Positions 1-10,030 of a stretch of DNA of 64,000 bases are shown here, piece by piece. This stretch comes from Blattamonas nauphoetae (taxonomy: Eukaryota > Preaxostyla > Oxymonadida), in assembly GCA_033064195.1 (NCBI GenBank), contig JARBJD010000080.1:62001-126000 (forward strand), given 5' to 3'. Both the position numbers and the translations under genes were made by a program. Every line of letters begins with the position of its first letter. The first letter of the stretch is position 1. Under the pieces are notes generated by a model. That model worked only from the letters and a program-made list of their open reading frames with translations, was not told the origin of the DNA and ran no database searches.

Positions 1-589
1 TGTTCTATTTTGAGGGAGTTCAATCTACGGGGAGTAGCGAGTCGAACTTGCGAGTCGATGATTGAGATGAGGCGGGCGTGGATTTCAAGAACATCCCCAA
101 CAGAAAGAGACAGTGGGTTCAGAGAGATGATGATTTGAGGGATTAGATTTTCTGTGATGAGCGACAGGAGGAGTTGTGGAGAACTGTTCGCGACGAGACG
201 AAGGAGTAGTCGCTCGTTCTTTCGATTATGAGCTGTTTGGAGGTAGAAACAAGCACAATGATCGATGTTACGAAGTTTGTCAAAGAGGCATTTGAGGTCG
301 ATCGCATCAGGTCATGAATGAAGTCTTCGGCATTGATTGACCAGAGTGGCATGATCTGATCAAGAAATGAGGCAGCTTTCTCCTCCAAACCGTCAGTGAA
401 TGGATGTCCATTCTTTATCCGAGCCACTAACGTTTGAAAGATTTCTGATTGTCACGAGGTTGATGTAGTGTGATTGGCATCTTAATTCATGAATGCTGAA
501 TGGTCAACTGACAGTGAAAGACGACAATATGACAGAGCATCATTGGAATGTTCACATAAGATGCTTGAGAGAGAGCTACCAGCACTCAT
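1..589 (-). pseudogene. Broken copy of the ARM-like repeat family (subtype II), runs off the left edge
   Basis: The minus strand opens with ATG at 589 and gives a subtype II N-terminus (CEHSND, then a degraded FMN where FLNW is expected). It continues through RIKNGHPF, LEEKAASFLD and LTNFVTSIIVLVSTS. Two stops lie in frame soon after the start, a TAA at the conserved Trp and a TGA ten codons on. A later frameshift near 190-240 moves the homology (LITENLIPQ, ISLNPLSLS, IHARLISIID) into another frame. The nearest relative is the interrupted gene at 34897-41913. The C-terminal half lies outside the window. It is a host gene remnant of unknown function. Confidence 0.75.
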
Positions 590-954
590 TATCTGGTGAG
601 AGATATGTTTAGAAGATTGTGGGTTGAGGTTGGTGGCTTCAGAAAAGAAGATTCAAATTATCAAGAAGATCCCGTGAAATGATCATACAGAGAGAAACAC
701 AAATAGGAACGAGTGGAGTCATCAGGAATTGGCTTCGAAGCGTTTTCAGAGGTTCGAGGACAATGGTCAACGTGTGATCGATTTGGAAATCTCATCTCAT
801 CAGTGCAATCGTCTCTATCCATCCGTCCATCGACGCATTGCCTTTCATAAAGGAGAAGTGCGGGAGAGGCGGCAGAGGAGATGGAGAGTTTGGCGACCAT
901 CGAGGGAGAGTGACAAGAGAGAATCCCAATCATTCCGGCAGATGAAACCATGAG
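590..954. other. Spacer between family copies
   Basis: No convincing gene is seen. Short open frames here show no family signature. The right end grades into the conserved downstream block of the next copy. Confidence 0.4.
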
Positions 955-1050
955 GTGATGCCAGAGCCAACAGAAATCACACACAAACAGGGTTTGTTGT
1001 CCAAGAGGAGCCAGAAACAGCTCGAAGTGTTCGCTGGTCCTTGTCTGCCT
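955..1050 (-). repeat. Conserved downstream (3') block of the family
   Basis: A block of about 50-100 bp with plus-strand core GATGCCAGAGCC...AAGATCACACACAAACAG...TTGTCCAA lies just beyond the stop codon of most family copies. Recognisable copies also start near 3137, 5527, 8694, 17540, 21083, 21222, 23890 (diverged), 31934, 33303 (partial), 59329 and 62227. Copies at 21083 and 21222 lie about 140 bp apart, so the block is sometimes duplicated. It could be a 3' UTR or termination region, or simply sequence duplicated along with the gene. Confidence 0.7.
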
Positions 1051-2124
1051 CTACCAAAGCTGCTGAAGGTTCATGCCCTGGATATTGTTCCATTCGATCG
1101 AGCTGACAACAAATGGCTGCCGAGAATACTCTTTATTGTCGGAAGGCAGCTTTTCTTCAATCACATCTTCGATGCCCTCCAGTCTCAATGGTCGATAAAC
1201 TGTCTGGCACAGCTGTTGCACTTATCCGTCTTTTTTGTTCCATTCTCGCTGGGCTCGGTTCATTTCAGACAGAAAATTGCAGATTGACTCCTCGTTTTCG
1301 AAGAATGTGAGACAACTTGGTATCGTGAGAAATACTGGCATATGAAGAACAAAATTGATGGTTGGTTGATAATATGGACATATTCGGAGGAGTCTGGTGA
1401 GGAGAATTAGAAAATATTTGGATTGCACTCCATCGACGATCGAAAAACGGTTCACGCACAAATGCCAAATATACTTCTCCGAAGGGGTGACAACTTGCTT
1501 CAGAACCGTCTCGTGAACAGCTTGTTGTTCATTCTCATCTTCAATTTTGAGTTGTGTGAGACCATCCGGAGTTGTGAGCCAGATAGATGAGAGAATGGTT
1601 TCCAGGACGCTGATGTGGATATCGACTGCTTCTGGTAAAGGGAGAGACTGTGGAGTGAGAGAGTTGATGACTTGAGGGACCAGATCAGCTTTGATGAGAG
1701 AAAGTCTGACCTTCGCTGAACAGTTCCAGATCAGACAATCCACCATCTTCATTGCTACAATGGTGATGACTGGATTGGGGGAAGAAATGAGCACCACAAT
1801 GGACTGTGTGAAGTCAGTCAAAGATCTATCAGCGGTACGTCTAAAGCTGTAGAGAAAAGCATCGGCTGCTCGTTGACCCTGTGAACTTACAAATGTGAGA
1901 AATCTTACGGCTTTCCCTTCCAGAGATGCATCAAGTGCAGGCTGTAACTTCACAATGGCAACGAGTGATCGAAAGACAGGGGCCCTTTCGTGTTCAGAGT
2001 CAGAAATATCCTCGTTCCAATTCAGGAAAGCTGAACAGTCTGGCGAATATGAAAAGTAGTGTGAAGAGATACCAGGGCAAGAATAAACAGTGGAGGAGTT
2101 CATCTTGGTGCTTAAAAGGGTCAT
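1051..2124 (-). pseudogene. ARM-like family copy with one premature TAA
   Basis: The frame from ATG 2124 covers all family landmarks: CSAFLNW-type (FLNWNED), LVAIVKLQPALD, SPNPVIT, IKADLVPQ, HETVLKQV, YQPTINFV and LTIPSCLTFFE. It stops at a TAA near 1222. The same frame continues without a shift to the normal family end (QGMNLQQLW, TAG at 1051). The span of 1074 bp equals exactly 358 codons, the length of the intact copy at 30600-31673. One nonsense codon therefore removes about the last 57 residues. The N-terminus (SSTVYSCPGISS) groups it with the copies at 21319 and 30600. Whether the 300-residue product is used is unknown. Confidence 0.8.
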
Positions 2125-2150
2125 TCTTTCTGATTGTGCGGAGAATCAAT

Positions 2151-2163
2151 CGTTATGGGTCAG
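2151..2163 (-). promoter_or_regulatory. Conserved upstream motif of the family (core CTGACCCATAACG on the minus strand)
   Basis: A near-invariant plus-strand word CGTTATGGGTCAG, often preceded by ATCACT, lies roughly 25-45 bp upstream of family start codons. Other copies are at 3576, 7472 (CCTTATGGGTCGG), 14503 (separated from its gene by a DIRS insertion), 15735 (TTGTGGGTCAG), 18738, 22420, 25086, 31701, 33220, 34482 and 60523. Position and conservation across diverged copies suggest a core promoter or initiator. No experiment supports this. Confidence 0.6.
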
Positions 2164-2164
2164 A

Positions 2165-3136
2165 TCAAAAGGTGAAAGTAAGAGATTGAGATGAAATGGA
2201 CATCCAGAAGTTAGAAAATATCAACATAGAACGAGACAATCCATGAATGAAGAGAGATATGGAGCACGAAGCGTTGAACATGATTTCCAAGTTCGGTGTG
2301 CCTGAAAAATGACACCAGAGAGAGTCGTCTGAACGAATTCCTGTCATTCAACCAGTCTGCTTCCCCTGCAACACAGATCAATCAACAACGTTCCTTTCTC
2401 CAACGGACATCCACTATCTGTGACTCAGTCTGCACAGAAGTCGTCGCGAATTGGGAGGTGAGGGGTGCGTGCAGGACATCGAGTGTGGTGTTGAGATGGC
2501 CCTTCCCAAAGGTGTGTCTGAGTCAGCTCGCCCATATTGAAGGATGAATGAGCAATGATTTTGAAGATTTTGGTCAGAAGGTTGGATTCAAAGAGTGGGA
2601 TGGACATTTGGGCATCGCTTGTGTGTCCTTCGTCGTTCCTCTCAGTTGGAGAGCCCAGCGAGAACAGCCGCGAGATGAGTGTTTGGACAGAACGGCATTG
2701 ACGAGCTTGAAACGTGTTTTCATGCAACTTGAGCTGATCACTGTTTCCGACGCATGAATCAGGTTGACAATCAGCGTCATCTCACTGCATGTCGATTCGT
2801 GCGTTCAGACTCCACAATCACGAGGAGGGAGTCGGAAGGAAGTTACAGATATGATGTCGATTTGTCTAGAGTGTCCATCTAAATGTAGTTGGCTAACGAA
2901 GTGTTGTTGAAAACCTCGACTGGATGGGGAAGTGGACGAAGCTTCTCGATCTTGAACGACGATCTCGCGGGTTTCATGAAGAGAAGATGAAGCTGAGCAA
3001 TTGACTGGACTCTCTGCCACAGCGAGGGATGGCGAGGAGTGGTCGGGATGGACGGTTTCGATTCGGGAGTGTGTGGCGACCATCGAGGGAGAATGGCGAG
3101 AGAGAATCCGAATCGTTCCGACAAACCTTACCATGA
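2165..3136. other. Gene-fragment spacer
   Basis: Nearly 1 kb without an intact gene. It holds short pieces that recur elsewhere. About 2806-2890 matches the leucine-rich-repeat-derived segment at 4940 and 23320. About 2590-2700 resembles 61550-61660 (IACVSFVVPL versus IACASLVFPL on the plus strand). The right end carries the family downstream block. Confidence 0.4.
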
Positions 3137-3159
3137 AGTGATGCCAGAGCTGACAAAGA

Positions 3160-3549
3160 TCACACATAAACTGGGTGTGTTTTCCCAATGAAGCCAGAAA
3201 TCGTTTGAAATGTTCGCTGGTTCTTGTCTACTTCTATGTTAGTTGAGGAAATGAGCACCACAATGGACTGTCCGAAGTCTGTCAAGAAATCCCCAGAGAC
3301 TGATGCAAGGTTGCTGAGAAAAGCTGCTGCTGATTTTATATCTTCCAAAGAGGCATCAAAGACAGGCTGGAACTTCAAAGTGGCAATGAGGGACTGAAAG
3401 ATAACAGCTATTTCGTGTTCAGACTCAAAACCTTCTTCGTGCCAATTCAGGAATGGAGAACATTCTGGTGAAGATGAAAAGCAGTGGGAAGAGATACCAG
3501 CGCAAGGGAAATCGGGGGATGTGTTAATCATCGTGTCAAAACATGCCAT
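3160..3549 (-). pseudogene. ARM-like family remnant with large internal deletion
   Basis: The N-terminal third is recognisable (ISSHCFSSSPECSPFLNW, LIATLKFQPVFD, FGQSIVVLISSTN). It then jumps directly into sequence that normally lies beyond the stop codon (TFQTISGF, GKTHPVYV). About 600-700 bp of coding sequence is missing between the two, so only the first ~100 residues of a 357-residue protein remain. Confidence 0.75.
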
Positions 3550-3584
3550 TCTTTTGGATTTGGCTGAGAATCACTCGTTATGGG

Positions 3585-4172
3585 TCAGATTAAAGTGTGA
3601 AACGCTGATAATAAAATGAGTGAGACGTCCAAAATGAAGAACAAAATCAACCAACGAAGACTGAGACAATCCAACAAAGAGACGGACGTGCCAAGAGGAG
3701 TGATTTCACACGGTTCTTTCTTCCGTTTTCTTCGATTCGTTCCCTTCCACAACTCGGGAACAGTGTGACAGTGTGAGGGACACGCGAATCCATTGTCAGA
3801 CGAAGGAGTGGCTGAGAGACAGCGTTCGCATGTCTCGTTCAGTCCTCTTCCATCTATCAGAGTGCGAGTGTCTCTTCGTTCGAGAGCAGAGTTCGACATT
3901 CTTCCCAGTCTAGATTCAATACACTTGATCCATCCTGCCAAATTGTGTTGGTCCAGCCGAGAAGTCAATTCGGACATTAGACAGCTGACAGACAGCCACT
4001 CACCACCGACACCACTCCCCAACTGCGACGGAGCAGTGATTGCGGGACGATGCTCACAGGCGAGACAGACGCCACTGTCCGACATGCCAGCACCACAAAC
4101 AACACTTCCCCCAAACAGCACGTGAGTGTGTGGTTTCAGCGAGACACCGTTTCTCGTCGCTTTCAGAATCAT
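3585..4172 (-). CDS. Hypothetical cysteine-rich ORF, probably a gene fragment
   Basis: A 195-codon frame on the minus strand. It has clustered cysteines (VVCGAGMSDSGVCLACEH, NETCERCLSA, FACPSHCH), then a basic patch (RRKRKK) and a hydrophobic C-terminal stretch (LRWLILFFILDVSLILLSAF) that could span a membrane. That tail overlaps the upstream region of the neighbouring family remnant, so it may be fortuitous. The Cys pairs recall extracellular furin-like or ephrin-like repeats, but I do not recognise a family. It lies among duplicated fragments and may be a pseudogene. Confidence 0.3.
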   Translation of the reverse strand: MILKATRNGVSLKPHTHVLFGGSVVCGAGMSDSGVCLACEHRPAITAPSQLGSGVGGEWLSVSCLMSELTSRLDQHNLAGWIKCIESRLGRMSNSALERRDTRTLIDGRGLNETCERCLSATPSSDNGFACPSHCHTVPELWKGTNRRKRKKEPCEITPLGTSVSLLDCLSLRWLILFFILDVSLILLSAFHTLI

Positions 4173-4357
4173 CTCTTTCCATCTCAGTGTCTGGTACTGC
4201 TGTGAGTCACGAGAGGAGATTCGATTCGAGAAAGGGAGAAGTTGGGAGAAATCAGGAATGGGACAGAATCAGACGAGACGAAGAAAAGTGGATGCAGGTG
4301 GGGGTGCGCGTGCTTCAAAGGAAAAGAACCCAGCATGTGCCACACCGAGAGTGCTGA

Positions 4358-4530
4358 GGGAGAGGCAGAGGCAGAGGGGAGTGGGAGGGTGTGGGTGGTG
4401 AGGGAGAGGCAGAGGGGAGTGGGAGGGCGTGGGTGGTGAGAGAGAGGCAGAGGGGAGTGGGAGGGTGTGGTGGTGAGGGAGAGGCAGAGGGAGTGGGAGG
4501 GCGTGGGTGGTGAGGGAGAGGCAGAGGCTG
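4358..4530. repeat. 38-bp minisatellite, about 4.4 units
   Basis: Tandem G-rich units of the form GAGGGAGAGGCAGAGGGGAG followed by TGGGAGGGTGTGGGTGGT. The same unit forms a second array at about 28740-28900. Upstream flanks (GAGAAAGGGAGAAGTTG...AATCAGGAATGGGA, about 4230 and 28620) also match, so the array was duplicated with its surroundings. Confidence 0.85.
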
Positions 4531-4939
4531 ATGTGATTTCAGAGGAGTGAGCGAGAACGGTCATGAAATGGTACGAGCCTGTGTCTCTGGATGTCGAGAG
4601 TGAATGGTTTGGAAGCGTCCGCTGATGTTCGAGGGCGAAGAGGAGAAAGCACACAAATGGAGTTCGGGCGAGATGGGAGACAACGAGGAAGAGGTGCGGC
4701 AGACGGTTGAGTGTGGAGAGCGAAGTGTTGTGTTGGTGTTCGGTCTTCGCTGGTTCATTTCAGTTTTTAATCACGAACCGAAATGTTCATCTTGTGCTGA
4801 TTGTTCCATCCGTTCGATGAACAGAAACAGATCTTCCTGAGGCTCTGGTTTCATCGTTTCGCAATCTTTGTTCAATCGCATCGAAGAGATCAAGTTGTCC
4901 AGTCTTGGGATCCTTGCGATCTGTCACGAACTTCTGGCC

Positions 4940-5360
4940 TCGTTGAGACTCCACACACACACACACGAGGAGGGAGTCGGAAGGAAGGCCCACAAATTCA
5001 GTCGATTTGCATCGAGTGTCCATCCAAGTGCGGTTGGTTGACGAAGGGTGGATGAGAGGGTCGGCTGGTTGAACGACGTGGACGACGATCGTGCCGTGTT
5101 CATTCCGTGCAAGACGCAAGTTGATCCAAGAGGAAAACCTCGCACGAGACACATCCGTAGAGAGTCCACAACACATGACGGGGCACGTGTGATGCGCAAC
5201 AGTTGTCATGAAGACTGGTCCTGCATCTCTGGTCGAGTGGGAGAGTGAACAGGAAGTGGCTGATCTGTACGAAGAAGCATTTTGGTACTTCGGTCTTCCC
5301 AAATCGTTCAAGATCATCGTCGATGTGGGAGCGATTCAGAAATCCCATTTCATGATCCGA
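4940..5360. repeat. Duplicated segment from a probable leucine-rich-repeat gene (copy 1)
   Basis: This segment matches about 23320-23720 at roughly 85 percent by eye over 400 bp, including the CACACA tract at the left. In both copies the minus strand is largely open and shares words such as HGMNTAR, TLRQPT and WTLDANRL. The longer copy at 22637-23730 adds leucine-rich-repeat-like text, so this copy is treated as a fragment of the same gene. A plus-strand frame at 5208-5420 is also open and may be a shadow. Confidence 0.5.
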
Positions 5361-5624
5361 ACGAAGCATGAAGAGAGGATAATTTCGTCGAGCAATCAGG
5401 AAACAATGATGTCGCCATAGAGAGCGAGGAATGGCGAGGATAGACGTGTCTGATTTGGGAGGAGTGGGAGAAAGTGACGACGACTGGATAGAGAAAATCC
5501 CATCCGTTCCGGCAAATGAAACCATGAGGTGATGCCAGAGTCGACAAAGATCACACACAAACAGGGTTTCCTGTCCAAATGAAGACAGAAATCGAGCGAA
5601 ATGATCGCTGGTTCTTGTCTGATT

Positions 5625-7430
5625 CTACCAAAGCTCGGGAAGGTTCATGCCCTGCTGGTTGCTCCAATTGATCGAGCTGTCAACAAGTGGTAATCCGGTG
5701 CCCCCTTTATTGTCATTTAGCAGCTTTGTCTCAATCACATCTTCGATGCCCTCCATTCTCAACGTTCGATCAACTGTCTTCCCCAGCTGTTGCACTTGAT
5801 CGCCGTGGATGTTCCATTCCCGCCTGGCATCATTCATTTCAGACAGAAAATAAAAGATTGCTTGATCATGTTCGAAGAATGTCAGACAACTTGGGATCGT
5901 CAGAACGGTAGGCATACGAAGAACGAAATCCATTGTTGGTTGATAATATGGACAGATTCGGAAGAGTTGGGCGAGGAGAACTAGAAACCACTTGGATTGT
6001 TCATCATCGACGATCGAAAAGCGGTTCACGCACAAATGCCAAATATATTGCTCCGAAGGGACTACAACTTGCTGTAAAACCGTCTCGTGAACAGCTTGTT
6101 GTTCAGAGTCATCTTCAATTTCCAGATATGTGAGGCCACTTGGAGTTACGAGCCAGATGGTTGAGTCGATGGAATGAACGAGATTAGTGTGGATATCGAC
6201 TGCTTCGGCAAAGGAAACAGACAAAGGATTGAGAGTGTTGATGATTTGAGGGACCAGATCAGCTTTGACGAGGAGAAGTCGGACCTTCGCTGAGCAGAAC
6301 AAGTTCAGAGAATCCAGCATCTTCATTGCTGCGACGGGGATGAGTAGATTGGAGGATGAAAGGAGCACTGAAATAGAATGTGTGCAGTCAGTCAAAGATC
6401 CATCAGCGAACGATGCAAAGTTGCTGAGAAAAGTATCGGCTGACGACTGACAGTCCTCCGAAAAACCCGATCCTGCTGAAAAAGCCGAATCAAATCGAGT
6501 ATTCATGAGCTGTGTTCCACACTCAAACAGTGATTTGATATGGGGACTGGCATTCTGTAGAGGCAATGAAAAGTGGAAGGGCTTTCTTTGACCACGAACC
6601 ATGACAATTATGGGATCCTTTCGAATCAACACACCAAACAAGACTCACTACTCATTCAACAAAGCACAAATGGAAGCGGAGAGCCTGAATGGATGATGAT
6701 ACAGTCCACACAACATCAGAAGACGAATACAAACACACTGATGGAGCATTTCAGGACAACACGATTCTGCAGACACCACTGCTCTTCATCGAACAAATCT
6801 GCGTATTCAGTACCAAAATCCTTCAATTAACTCATTCCCGCGAATTAACAGACAATATCAGCACAATTAATCCAGGATCAACAGTTTTGAAACACGAAGA
6901 CAGAAGAAAGCAAAGAAATGGAAAAGTTCCGAATTTTGTGGCTGAAACGACGCGAAAGGCAACTCTAGCTGTGTCGCTGATGGTGGACAGAGTAATTATG
7001 TTCGTGTAATGAGTTCTGAGATTCGCCATTTTACCCTCTCATTTCACACCTTCTCAAGCATTTATATTTCCCTTTTCAGGAAACAGTACAGTGAATCATT
7101 AATGATAATATCGTTCTGGAGTGTGTGTGACGATGAGATGGCCTGCCTGATTTTATTCGGGTTTTGAGAGCCATTCGGGTTTTTCGGAGCACTGTGAGTC
7201 TGTGGATCCACAGATTTGAGAAGTTTCAGAGCTTTAGCTTCCAGAGTGTCATCAAGAGTAGGCTGGAACTTCACAGTTGCAACGAGAGACCGAAAGACAA
7301 CTGCCTTTTCGGATTCTGTTTCATGTTCTTCTTCATCCCAATTCAGGAAAGCAGAGCACTCCGTTGAAAATAACAGTTCAGATGAGGACAAATCAGATCG
7401 AGTTGAACTTGAGGAGGTGTCTGTTTTCAT
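5625..7430 (-). pseudogene. ARM-like family copy split by a 744-bp transposon
   Basis: The N-terminal part (7430-7195: MKTDTSSSS, FLNWDEEE, LVATVKFQPTLD, LLKSVDPQT) and the C-terminal part (6450-5625: SSADTFLSNF, VKADLVPQ, HETVLQQV, LTIPSCLTFFE, LRMEGIEDVIE, GMNLPELW) belong to one gene. They are separated by the inverted-repeat element at 6451-7194, which is flanked by TGA on both sides. Without the element and one TGA, the host frame runs through with no other lesion. The gene was therefore probably intact when hit. A 338-codon frame that starts inside the element and reads into the C-terminal part could give an N-terminally altered product; this is unproven. Confidence 0.85.
6451..7194. 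mobile_element. 744-bp inverted-repeat DNA element inserted in a family gene
   Basis: The ends are inverted copies of CAGT(C/G)CTCCGAAAAACCCGA, with weaker similarity continuing to about 46 bp. The host repeats TGA at both junctions (6448-6450 and 7195-7197), consistent with a 3-bp target duplication. There is no transposase-like frame inside; the best open frame (6689-7009) has no recognisable motif. A 3-bp duplication with a CAGT/CACT-like end would fit a CACTA-type non-autonomous element, but the superfamily is not established. Confidence 0.75.
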
Positions 7431-7575
7431 GTCAATCGCGGTTATATCTTCAGATTCTAAGCAATATCACTCCTTATGGGTCGGAACGGAGAGTCAAAGA
7501 AAGTGAATGAAATGAAACAATCATCAAAAAGGAAGAAGGAAACATCAAATCATGATGAGTTGGAGAACCAATGAA

Positions 7576-8693
7576 TCAAGAGGACGGTAGAACGGAGAAC
7601 GAGCAAGGGATGTGAACAAGTCGTTTCAAAGGACGCACAGGATGATGTGTCCAACAACTTCGGTCAACTCGTTCCAAACACAACGCCATCACTGACGAAC
7701 GACGAGGAGGGAGGAGGAAGAGTGACGACTCAAAGTTCCTGATGATCGTGTTCTGACCGCATTCTGGCGAAAGCGGTGGGAGAGGCCAGCTTCCCCTCCA
7801 CACTCAGCCACCCAAAAGCCATTTTCAATTCGCCGACCACATTCACCCCGTTTGGGCGATTCGTCCGAACATCCATCATTTCGTCGAGCATATCCACAAT
7901 CCACCACTCATCCCAAAACGACGAGAGACAATTTGTGGGACTGTGGAAGATGGGCAGCGAGTGAACAGACACCATCGTCATTTGAGGAGAGGGGCAAACA
8001 ACGACGATTTGAGAAGGCATTTCTGCGAAGTGACTGGATCGTTGTTTATCGACGATGGAAAAGCGGCATTCGGGCATGTGCAGACAACGGCTCTGATGGA
8101 ACCAGAACGTGTTCCAAGAATCTTGCATGAAGCGTCTGTCGTTCAACAGCGCGTTCATTTTCAACATTTTCAAATCCATCCGCAGTTGTCAGCCTGGCCA
8201 CTCAAATGATCACGTCAACCACACACATCCACATCTGCTGCATTCGCCAAGAAAGCTGTGAAAGGGTGATTGATGTGGAAGGTGAGTTCTCAACAAATCT
8301 GAAGTGGCTGGGTGAGAAATACTGTCGCTGGTGCCGAGCGACGAGTTGGTATGAAAGTGAGGGTCAGGGAGATGAAGTGAGTTGGGTTTGATTCTTCGTT
8401 TGCTAAGTCTTACAAAATGCTTGTTCTGCGATGTTTCCTCCCGCAAACCGCAGTCATCTCGAGTGTGTCGTCGACGCCCTCCAATCGAAGAGAGTCAAGA
8501 CATCTCTTCCATCGCCGCAGCAGTTCTTCCCAACCTTCGAGTTCAGTTGCTGGACATCAAACAATGTGGTCAGGAAACAATGACGTCGTCACAAACAGCG
8601 GGGAATGGCGAGGATGGACGGGTTTGATTTGGGAGGAGTGGGAGCAGGTGGTGAGGATAGAGCGAAAAGCGGAATTGTTCTGACAAAGGATGA
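7576..8693. other. Gene-fragment spacer with diverged family remnant and duplicated pieces
   Basis: The minus strand at 7730-8179 contains a much-diverged echo of the family core (RFSIVDKQRSSHF, CPSPQMTMVSVHSLPIF, then SCL-like text). About 7585-7790 matches 15850-16180 (shared GAACGAGCAA and CAACTTCGGTCAACTCG). About 8256-8650 matches 61800-62150. No intact gene is supported. Confidence 0.4.
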
Positions 8694-8791
8694 AGTGATG
8701 CCAGAGCCGACAAAGATCACACGCAAACAAGGTTTTTTGTCCAAAGAGAAGACAGAAACAGTTCGAACTGTTGGTTGGTTCTATTCTGTTT

Positions 8792-9865
8792 CTACCGAAG
8801 CTCTGGAACGTTCATGCCCTGCAGGTTGCTCCATTCGATCGATTTGGCAACAATCCATCCTCCTTCCAAGCTGTTCTTGTCGTTTTGCAGCTATTCTTCA
8901 ATCACATCATCGATGCCCTCCATTCGCAACATTCGCTGGACTATCTTCCACATCTGGCGCATTTCTCCCCTGTATATGTTCCATAACCGCTGGGCTGGGT
9001 TCATATTATACAGAAATAGCCAGATTGTGTCTTCATTTACGAAGAATGTGAGACAACTTGGGATCGTGAGAAATACAGGTAGAATCAGATCAAATTCCAG
9101 TGTTTGTTTATAGAAAGGAGATATTTGGAGGAGATGGACGAGGAGGAATAGAAAACACTTGGATTGCACTCCATCGATGATCAAATAGCGGTTCGCGCAC
9201 AAATGGCAGATATACTTCTCCGAGGGAGTCAGAACTTGTTTTAACACCGTCTCGTGAATAACTTGTTGTTCACTGTCATCTTCAATTCCGAGTTGTGTGA
9301 GACCACGTGGAGTTGCGAGATAGAGAGAATGGGCGATGATTATCATGAGACGGATGTGGATATCGACTGCTTCTGCAAAGGAAAGAGACAGTGGATGAAG
9401 AGTATTGATGAGTTGGGGGATCAGATCAGCTTTGACGAGGGCAAGTCGGACTGTTAGGGAACACAAATCATTCAGATTTCTGATCATCTTCATTGCTGCT
9501 GCGACGATGACCTGGTTGGTGGAAGAAAGGAGCACCACGACAGACTGTACGAAGTCTGTCAACGATTCAACAATGGTTCGCCCAAAGCTGTGGAGAAAAA
9601 CATCTGCTGATTTTTTATCCTTCGGATTCACAGATTCGAGAAATTTCACCACTTTCGCTTCCAGAGTCTCGTCGGGTGAAGGCTGCAACTTCAAAGTGGA
9701 AACAAGAGACCGAAAGACAACTGCTTGTTCCTGCACAGAATCAAATTTGCCTTCATCCAAATTCAGGAACGCTGAGCAATCCATTGAAAATGTCAAGTGA
9801 GTGGATGACAAATCAGAATGTGCTGTACTTGGGGTGGTATCTGTTTTCTTGATTATCGTGCTCAT
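8792..9865 (-). pseudogene. ARM-like family copy with late nonsense codon; DIRS element just upstream
   Basis: ATG 9865 starts MSTIIKKTDT and all landmarks follow (FLNLDEGKFDSV, LVSTLKLQP, VKADLIPQ, HETVLKQV, LTIPSCLTFF, LRMEGIDDVIEE). A TAG at about 8891 replaces a Lys codon about 33 codons before the family end (QGMNVPELR, TAG at 8792). The full 1074-bp span is in one frame. The 324-residue product may still fold, so it is only mildly truncated. A DIRS element begins 24 bp upstream of the ATG and moves the conserved promoter motif to 14503, about 4.6 kb away. Loss of normal transcription is therefore likely, unless the element supplies a promoter. Confidence 0.8.
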
Positions 9866-9909
9866 TCTTTCTGCGACAGAAAGGAATCTCGAGTATGGTT
9901 CCGAAAGAA

Positions 9910-10030
9910 GAGATGAAGATAGACTGAGTAATATTCCCGTGAATTGTGAGTAAAATACGCAATAATGAATGGTTATCTCTAAATTAATCCCTCATTTCTC
10001 CTCCTGAAGTGATCTAACCCTTGTTACTCT
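9910..10030. repeat. Left inverted terminal repeat of DIRS element A
   Basis: 121 bp, from GAGATGAAGATAGACTGAG to CCCTTGTTACTCT. It is the reverse complement of 14338-14458 with no difference seen by eye. The outer extension 9889-9909 is not repeated at the other end but is mirrored in the internal region at 10171-10204. Confidence 0.9.

Noticed and set aside
4184-4654. Minus-strand 156-codon Pro/Ser/Leu-rich frame
   Set aside because: It is a by-product of the 38-bp G-rich minisatellite on the other strand.
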